Shown one piece after another: positions 59,170 through 64,000 of a stretch of 64,000 nucleotides of DNA. The notes under the pieces were generated by a model, which was not told the DNA's origin, searched no databases, and saw only the letters and a program-made list of their open reading frames with translations. This DNA comes from Cupriavidus sp. WKF15 (GTDB lineage Bacteria > Pseudomonadota > Gammaproteobacteria > Burkholderiales > Burkholderiaceae), in contig NZ_CP119573.1 of assembly GCF_029278605.1 (NCBI RefSeq), positions 1,302,001 through 1,366,000 of the forward strand, read 5' to 3'. The first letter of the stretch is position 1; each line of letters starts with the position of its first letter. A program made the translations under genes and the position numbers.

Positions 59170-59952
59170 CTACATCACATGCAAGCCACCGTCCACCATC
59201 AGCGTGGTGCCGGTGATGAACGAAGCCTCGTCGCTGGCCAGCCAGAGGATCGGCCAGGCAATCTCGTCGGGCGAGGCCCAGCGCCCGAGCAGCGAGGTGT
59301 CTTGGCGCTGCCCCTTGAGCACGTCCAGGCTCTTGCCGGCAGCCTCGGCGCGGCCGATATGGAAGTCCGTCAGGGTCGAGCCCGGGCACACCGCGTTGGC
59401 CCGCACGCCATGCGCCGCTTCCTCGAAGGCGAGGGTCCGCGTCATGGCCAGCATGCCCGCCTTGGTGGCGTCATACAGGCCCATGCCCTTGCGGCCGGTC
59501 ACGGCGTAACAGGACGAGACGTTGACGATGCTTCCCCGGCCGGCGGCCCGCAGCAGCGGCAGCGCGGCCTTGCAATAGTTCGAGGTGCCCACCAGGTTGA
59601 CATCGACCATGGCGTGCCACGCTTGCGGCGTCGCATCCGCCATCGCCGAATAGTTGCGCATGGCGGCGTTGTTCACCAGCACGTCCAGCCCGCCGAACTT
59701 GTCCGCCGCTTGCCGCACGGCGCGCTCGGCCTGCGCCGGGTCATTCACGTTGGCCACCACGGTCTGCAGCGAGGCTTGCGGGAGCCGCGCGGCAATGGCC
59801 GCGGCGGTGCGTTCCAGTGCTTCGGCGCTGGCGTCGACCAGCATCACCGCAGCACCCGCCGCGCAGAACAGGCTGGCGGTAGCGGCACCGATGCCGCCTC
59901 CGCCGCCCGTGATCAGAGCGCGCTTGCCCTGGAGTCGGTTGCGATAATCCAT
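59170..59952 (-). CDS. SDR family oxidoreductase
   Basis: Short-chain dehydrogenase of 260 residues. ITGGGGGIGAATASL and an Asp at the end of strand 2 (MLVDAS) suggest NAD. NNAAMRNYS, Ser in NVSSCYAV, the catalytic pair in GLYDATKAGM, and MVDGGLHVM at the end are all present. The start is ATG 59952, 10 bp after the Rieske gene stop; the frame further upstream overlaps that gene. Likely dehydrogenates the oxygenase product. Confidence 0.91.
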   Translation of the reverse strand: MDYRNRLQGKRALITGGGGGIGAATASLFCAAGAAVMLVDASAEALERTAAAIAARLPQASLQTVVANVNDPAQAERAVRQAADKFGGLDVLVNNAAMRNYSAMADATPQAWHAMVDVNLVGTSNYCKAALPLLRAAGRGSIVNVSSCYAVTGRKGMGLYDATKAGMLAMTRTLAFEEAAHGVRANAVCPGSTLTDFHIGRAEAAGKSLDVLKGQRQDTSLLGRWASPDEIAWPILWLASDEASFITGTTLMVDGGLHVM

Positions 59953-59962
59953 CGTGGCGCTC

Positions 59963-61234
59963 TTATACGGAGTAGACCGGCTGGTCCTTGCCATCGTCCA
60001 GGTGCACGCGGGCCCAGTCCTGCGGCTTCTGGTCCTTGGGCAGCAGCACACCGGCGGCGCGCACGCGCTGGGCACTGGCGTCCAGCGCGGGCGGCTCGAC
60101 ATCGCCCTGCATGTTCGTCGCGGCCTCGTACAGCATGCGGCGGCACATCACGATCGCGCGGTCGGTGGGCAGCAGCTTCTCTTTGCTATGGTCCTGGATC
60201 GGGCCCATGCTTTCCTGCAGCGACGAATCCTGCACGGCGAAGCCGAACACGCCCGAATACGCGCGTTTCTCCTTCTGCGCCTGGCGGTCGATCAGGTAGT
60301 CGTTGTCCTTGTTGGCCTTGGTGCGCCACGTGCCTTCTTCATATTCGTTGTGGATGCCCTTGCCGGCCTTCATGTCGGCCAGCTCCTGCTCGGTGAGCGG
60401 GCGGTCGGGCCGGAAATTGATACTCCAGGCCCAGCAGTTGTGGTCGTCGATGGGCACCCACACGTGGCCGCCGAGCGCGTGCTCGCCAAATGGCGGAATC
60501 AGCGTGTACCACGGGAACAGCCACTGCGTGATGCGGTAGTAGTAGGTGTCCGCGTCGCCGTTGCGGCGGCCGAACAGCGTGAGGCCGACCGGCGTCTTCT
60601 CGATGTCAAAGATCACGTTGCCGTCGGCCTTGATGTACTTCAGCGCCTCGGTGCCCTGGTGCATGGGGTCGTCGTCGACCTCGTAGCGGTGCACGTACGA
60701 CACGTGGCTGGTGTCGATGCCGCCTTCCATGGCCTGCAGGTAATTGCTTTCCTGCAGCCGCTTGGAGACGTACACGTGGCTCTCCGGCAGGTTGCACCAC
60801 TCCACGTCGGGCGGGGCGGGCTGCTTGTCCTTTGGGCCCAGGTAGGCCCAGACGATGCCCGCGCGCTCGATGCATGGATACGCCTTGACGCCCATGTGCT
60901 TGCAAGCCTGAGGCGCCGAGGGCACATCCACGCAGTTGCCGTCACGGTCGAACTTGAGACCGTGGTAGGCGCAGCGAATGCCATTCTCTTCGTTGCGGCC
61001 GAAATACAGCGACACACCACGGTGCGAGCAGAACTCGTCGATCAGTGCAGCCTTGCCCTCGGTATCACGGAACGCCAGCAGCTTTTCACCCAGAAGCTGC
61101 ACGCGGACGGGCGGGCAGTCCGGCTCGGCGATTTCGCTCACCAGCAGCGCCGGCACCCAGTACCGACGCATCAGCTCGCCCATTGCGGTACCGGGGCCCG
61201 TCCGCACCAAAGTTTCCGACATCTGCTTGTCCAT
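59963..61234 (-). CDS. Rieske non-heme iron oxygenase, alpha subunit (phthalate dioxygenase-like)
   Basis: Oxygenase of 423 residues. Rieske ligands are Cys69/His71 in EFCSHRGVSL and Cys88/His91 in RCAYHGLKFD. The iron site is in MEGGIDTSHVSYVHR, with Asp174, His177 and His182. Its length is that of phthalate 4,5-dioxygenase and phenoxybenzoate dioxygenase relatives, longer than the VanA-like enzyme at 37251. ATG 61234 has AGGAGG 8 bases upstream. First gene of the operon oxygenase-SDR-reductase-transporter, divergent from an IclR gene. It probably attacks an aromatic carboxylate (inference). Confidence 0.94.
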   Translation of the reverse strand: MDKQMSETLVRTGPGTAMGELMRRYWVPALLVSEIAEPDCPPVRVQLLGEKLLAFRDTEGKAALIDEFCSHRGVSLYFGRNEENGIRCAYHGLKFDRDGNCVDVPSAPQACKHMGVKAYPCIERAGIVWAYLGPKDKQPAPPDVEWCNLPESHVYVSKRLQESNYLQAMEGGIDTSHVSYVHRYEVDDDPMHQGTEALKYIKADGNVIFDIEKTPVGLTLFGRRNGDADTYYYRITQWLFPWYTLIPPFGEHALGGHVWVPIDDHNCWAWSINFRPDRPLTEQELADMKAGKGIHNEYEEGTWRTKANKDNDYLIDRQAQKEKRAYSGVFGFAVQDSSLQESMGPIQDHSKEKLLPTDRAIVMCRRMLYEAATNMQGDVEPPALDASAQRVRAAGVLLPKDQKPQDWARVHLDDGKDQPVYSV

Positions 61235-61269
61235 CTCCACTTCCTCCTTGATTTGTCCATCTGGTGAGA

Positions 61270-61284
61270 TAGAAATCCATTCTA
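61270..61284. promoter_or_regulatory. Inverted repeat in the Rieske/IclR divergent region
   Basis: TAGAA-ATCCA-TTCTA, 5-bp arms with a 5-base spacer, in the 89-bp region between divergent starts. Arm length and spacing are reasonable for an IclR dimer. A TTGACA lies at 61293-61298 toward the IclR gene. Confidence 0.5.
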
Positions 61285-61323
61285 CGGACAAATTGACAAA
61301 GATCAAGATCGACTTTGAATACA

Positions 61324-62091
61324 ATGGCGAAGATGAAGAATCTAGAAATGACGGGAACAGATCACATGGAAGTCGAAAAGAACCAGGACAGCGTGCGCGC
61401 CGTGGACCGCGCGCTGGACATCCTTCTCGCATTCCGTCCGGGCGACGAGGCCCTGACGGTGGCGGACCTGCTCAAGCGGGTCGATCTGAGCCGGCCGACG
61501 CTGTACCGCCTGCTCAATGCGCTCGAGCACAACGGATTTCTGGTGTCGTTCGGGGAGCCGCAGCGCTTCCGGCTGGGGAGTTCGGTGGCGCGATTGACCT
61601 ACGTGTGGGCGGCGAGCCATCGGATTGCCGATATCGCACAAGCCCCGCTACGCCGCCTGTGGGAGGCGACGGGAGAAACCGTGGCGCTGTTCGTACCGGA
61701 GGGCGCGTACCGCGTGTGCGTGGCTGAAATCGAGAGCGTGCAACCCTTGAGCTTCCGCCGTGGCCTGGGATATCGGGAGAAGCTGGAATTAGGCGCCAGC
61801 GGGCGCGCAATCCTCGCGCATATGGACGGTGGCGCTGCAGCAGCGCTCGATGCCACGGTCGATCCGGCCGAGCTGGCCGCCATTCGCCAGCGTGGCTACG
61901 CGGTCAGCCGCAACGAGCTGATCGAAGGCGCCGTCGCGTTGGCGGCGCCGTTCTTCAACGGCGCGGATCGGGTCGCGGGCTCGCTATGCATCTTCGGCCC
62001 TGGCGTGCGGCTGACGGAGGACAAGGTGTCTGCGTTCGGCCGCTTGCTGGTCACTGAGGCGGCAACGCTTTCGAAGGCGCTCGGGCAGTGA
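61324..62091 (+). CDS. IclR family transcriptional regulator
   Basis: Regulator of about 255 residues. The HTH is in SVRAVDRALDILLAFRPGDE and VADLLKRVDLSRPTLYRLLN, and the effector domain follows (QAPLRRLWEATGETVALFVP to ALSFRRG-like PLSFRRGLGYREKLELGASG). Divergent from the second Rieske operon, its likely target. The start is uncertain: ATGs at 61324, 61333, 61348 and 61366 are in frame and none has a strong ribosome site. It belongs to the same family as the regulator at 39697 but differs through most of its length. Confidence 0.9.
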   Translation: MAKMKNLEMTGTDHMEVEKNQDSVRAVDRALDILLAFRPGDEALTVADLLKRVDLSRPTLYRLLNALEHNGFLVSFGEPQRFRLGSSVARLTYVWAASHRIADIAQAPLRRLWEATGETVALFVPEGAYRVCVAEIESVQPLSFRRGLGYREKLELGASGRAILAHMDGGAAAALDATVDPAELAAIRQRGYAVSRNELIEGAVALAAPFFNGADRVAGSLCIFGPGVRLTEDKVSAFGRLLVTEAATLSKALGQ

Positions 62092-62179
62092 TTCGCCTGA
62101 GGCGATCCGGTAGCCAGAGCACCTTCGGTCGATCGCACAGGTCCCAGCCCTCTCCGGGTAGGGAACCTGTGTATCGCTG

Positions 62180-62554
62180 TCAGGCCTTGGCGAAGGTGTC
62201 AGCGGACATCACCTCAAGCGCAACGAAGGGTTGATCGCCTTCAACCCAGGCTTCGTGTTCTGGCGGGATCGTGTAGGAATCGCCAGCGCTTATCGTCTTC
62301 TCGGTCCCGTCCTTCATTCGAACCGTAAGACGGCCGGATACCGCATAGCCCACGTGGGAGGCCTGGCATTGGTCCGTCTTCACGACCGGCTTGATGCACT
62401 CCGACCACCGCCATCCGGGTTCGAAATTGAATCGTCCGATCGTGAAACCTTCGAGTTGGACAACCTCGATTCGGGTCTTCGCAGGGGCGCGAACTTCGTC
62501 GGGCGACGCGTGGGATTTCACTTCAAATCTTGTTACGGCGACTGGGGCTCCCAT
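62180..62554 (-). CDS. Cupin domain protein
   Basis: Protein of 124 residues with one small cupin barrel: RFNFEPGWRWSECIKPVVKT, then HVGYAVSGRLTVRMKDGTEK and a second motif SYTIPPEHEAWVEGD. His and Glu residues fit a metal site, but the first motif is not canonical. It is convergent with the IclR gene and not clearly part of any operon. Function unknown. Confidence 0.82.
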   Translation of the reverse strand: MGAPVAVTRFEVKSHASPDEVRAPAKTRIEVVQLEGFTIGRFNFEPGWRWSECIKPVVKTDQCQASHVGYAVSGRLTVRMKDGTEKTISAGDSYTIPPEHEAWVEGDQPFVALEVMSADTFAKA

Positions 62555-62728
62555 GTCTTCACCTCCATCTGTCCGGTATGGTCAGTTGCCACTGACCGGG
62601 ATCACACCGCCAGAGAAACTGTTGCCGGTTCGACTGGCACTGCCCGGCGGTGACAATCCAAATCTAGTACAGACTGCAAGCCCGTGCGGATTCAAGAATG
62701 TCGGCGGCCGAACAGGTCGGAGCGGCAA

Positions 62729-63370
62729 TCACCAACGGAGCATCCGTGGCCCGAGCATCGCGCCGATGGCAGTCGGGACCAGCATGCCGAGCACGTACCA
62801 GACGCCCCAGAACGCGACGCCCATCTCCGGGCAGTGAAGGCAGTACACCAGGGTCGCTACGGCACCGGAGAGCAGGCCGCCCACGGCGCCGGCCAGCCGC
62901 AATCGCGTCGGAGCCAGTCCGCGCAATGCCCAGAACACGGCAATGAATACGGGCACGGACAGCACGGCGATATTGAACGGGCAGACTCGCCAGGTCTGTC
63001 CTAACACCGCTGCGGCGCGTTCTCCAGCGGGCGTTTGCGTGATGACATGGATGGCACCGATCCAGACGGCGGCGAAGGGTACGGAAACCCCAAGCCAGCC
63101 GGCACCGATTGCCATCCCGGGACGCGCCAGCCGTGTCGCTATCCACAAGGCACCAAACAGCAGCGAGAGCGGCAGCGCCACCTTGGCCCAGAACAGCGGG
63201 GTGACGGCGACGTCGGCCAGGTCGGGGCGGATATGCAGCGTGGCGGCCATCAGCAAGGTTGCCAATGCCGCGCCCGTCGCTATCGCGATGCCAAAACGAC
63301 GGCTGACCACATGCCGGTCGACTGGCGTGACGCCCGTGGCAAGCATGGAAATCAGGTCGTTCGTTCTCAT
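62729..63370 (-). CDS. NrsF family membrane anti-sigma factor
   Basis: Protein of 213 residues with six hydrophobic helices. The N-terminus MRTNDLISMLATGVTPVDRH is typical of NrsF (DUF1109) proteins, which hold the SigF-type ECF sigma factor at the membrane in Caulobacter. Conserved Cys residues in WRVCPFN and YCLHCPEMG match the positions thought to sense oxidants or metals in that family. Its start overlaps the sigma factor stop (ATGA), so the two are made together. Confidence 0.9.
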   Translation of the reverse strand: MRTNDLISMLATGVTPVDRHVVSRRFGIAIATGAALATLLMAATLHIRPDLADVAVTPLFWAKVALPLSLLFGALWIATRLARPGMAIGAGWLGVSVPFAAVWIGAIHVITQTPAGERAAAVLGQTWRVCPFNIAVLSVPVFIAVFWALRGLAPTRLRLAGAVGGLLSGAVATLVYCLHCPEMGVAFWGVWYVLGMLVPTAIGAMLGPRMLRW

Positions 63371-63939
63371 CGCGTTCCTCGAATCTTCGCCGCGAGCGCC
63401 TTCAGCCCGCGATGCACGCCCACCTTCACCGCCGATTCCGACATCCCGGTCATCTGCGCGGCCTCGCTGACGGATAGTCCCTCCAGCTTGACGTACACGA
63501 TCGGCAGGCGCTGACGGTCCGGCAACTGGTCAAGCAGCAGGTTCAGGTCGCGCTTCGCTTGCGCCGGCTCGAGGTCGGGCGCTGCCAGCACCTCCTCCGC
63601 CGCGTCCAGCGGCTCGCTCAGTGCATCGCGCCGCGCATGCGCGCGAAAATGGTCGGCGAGCTTGTACCGGGCGATCGCGTACACCCACGCCGTGAGCGGC
63701 TGTCCCGGCAGGTAGGTATGGCGCGCGTTGTGCACGGCCAGCAGGACTTCCTGGACCAGATCCTCGACGTCACCCGCTTGCTGCGGAAGCCGGTTGCGGA
63801 AATAGCCGCGCAGCATCGCGCCCAATTCGGTGAGGAATTGCGCATACGTCACCTGGTCGCCCGCCAACCCGCCCGTAAAGAGACCGAGCAGGCGAGACTC
63901 CCGCTTTTTCAGCGCATCCTGTTCGACAGTTCGCTCCAT
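63367..63939 (-). CDS. ECF-type RNA polymerase sigma factor (SigF-like)
   Basis: Sigma factor of 190 residues. Region 2 is AGDVEDLVQEVLLAVHNARH with LTAWVYAIARYKLADHFR. Region 4 is LPDRQRLPIVYVKLEGLSVS and EAAQMTGMSESAVKVGVHRG. It pairs with the NrsF-like anti-sigma factor downstream and should be released under oxidative or metal stress (known for the family). The promoter lies in the last 60 bp of the window. GTAACC occurs at 63950-63955 on the minus strand but is too near the start to be a clear autoregulatory -35. Confidence 0.92.
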   Translation of the reverse strand: MERTVEQDALKKRESRLLGLFTGGLAGDQVTYAQFLTELGAMLRGYFRNRLPQQAGDVEDLVQEVLLAVHNARHTYLPGQPLTAWVYAIARYKLADHFRAHARRDALSEPLDAAEEVLAAPDLEPAQAKRDLNLLLDQLPDRQRLPIVYVKLEGLSVSEAAQMTGMSESAVKVGVHRGLKALAAKIRGTR

Positions 63940-64000
63940 CGGTCGCGTTGGTTACACCGGGCCCTGTTGATTGCGTGGATTCTACGACGCGGCGGCGGTC

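Noticed and set aside
62139..62170. Hairpin CAGGTCCC / GGGAACCTG between the IclR and cupin genes
   Set aside because: The stem has a bulge and a long loop and no T-run; it could be a weak terminator but is not strong enough to list.
63940..64000. GTAACC as an autoregulatory SigF -35 box
   Set aside because: It lies only about 11 bases before the sigma factor start, leaving no room for a -10 and transcript start ahead of the gene.

Overview
The window looks like chromosomal DNA of a Cupriavidus-type betaproteobacterium (Burkholderiaceae). It is GC-rich. It holds five copies of Bug/TctC-type periplasmic receptors (four intact, one broken), repeated CoA-transferase plus acyl-CoA dehydrogenase operons, a single-domain Gram-negative porin, an aromatic-acid:H+ symporter, and a prkA-yeaH-spoVR stress operon. 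No rRNA, tRNA, insertion sequence, phage or CRISPR array was seen. The genus is inferred from gene content and protein flavour; no database was searched.

Layout. 1-3.5 kb (minus): acyl-CoA dehydrogenase, CaiB-type CoA-transferase and a MmgE/PrpD protein cut by the left edge. 3.7-4.9 kb: a 24-residue membrane peptide and a DUF2628 protein. 5-8.3 kb: a LysR regulator divergent from an SDR-CaiB pair. 8.3-15.8 kb: an AraC regulator divergent from Bug, acyl-CoA ligase, Bug, enoyl-CoA hydratase-like and acyl-CoA dehydrogenase genes, which look like a CoA-dependent route for an unknown carboxylate. 16.1-21 kb: prkA, yeaH-like and spoVR genes. 21-26.2 kb: LysR divergent from CaiB, MaoC-like, a frameshifted Bug remnant and a two-subunit acyl-CoA dehydrogenase. 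26.3-33 kb: LuxR-type regulator, large MscS channel, SDR plus acyl-CoA ligase.

33-49 kb is the most interesting part. A porin, a Bug receptor and an alpha/beta hydrolase flank a 12-gene operon. The operon encodes a small HTH-like protein, Rieske oxygenase, SDR, cupin, IclR regulator, an SDR that lost its catalytic Tyr/Lys, a ThDP enzyme, an aspartate-dehydrogenase-like protein, aldehyde dehydrogenase, a two-domain VOC protein, a VanB-type reductase and an AAHS transporter. Three promoters (porin, hydrolase, operon) share the same architecture: a WTAACCCT box, a TATAkT hexamer exactly 33 bp further on, then a 35-bp composite dyad. This ties uptake and catabolism into one regulon, probably under the IclR protein encoded inside the operon. 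The substrate is unknown, probably an aromatic or N-containing aromatic acid.

49-56.8 kb holds stand-alone genes: DUF3096, an orphan Phd/YefM antitoxin, isocitrate lyase with a strong terminator, a DUF2917 protein, a small antibiotic-monooxygenase-like protein, a multicopper oxidase whose copper motifs occur in permuted order, and an apparently secondary type I glutamine synthetase. 56.8-62.1 kb is a second Rieske operon (oxygenase, SDR, reductase, MFS transporter) divergent from its own IclR gene. 62.2-63.9 kb holds a cupin and an ECF sigma factor with an NrsF-like membrane anti-sigma factor.
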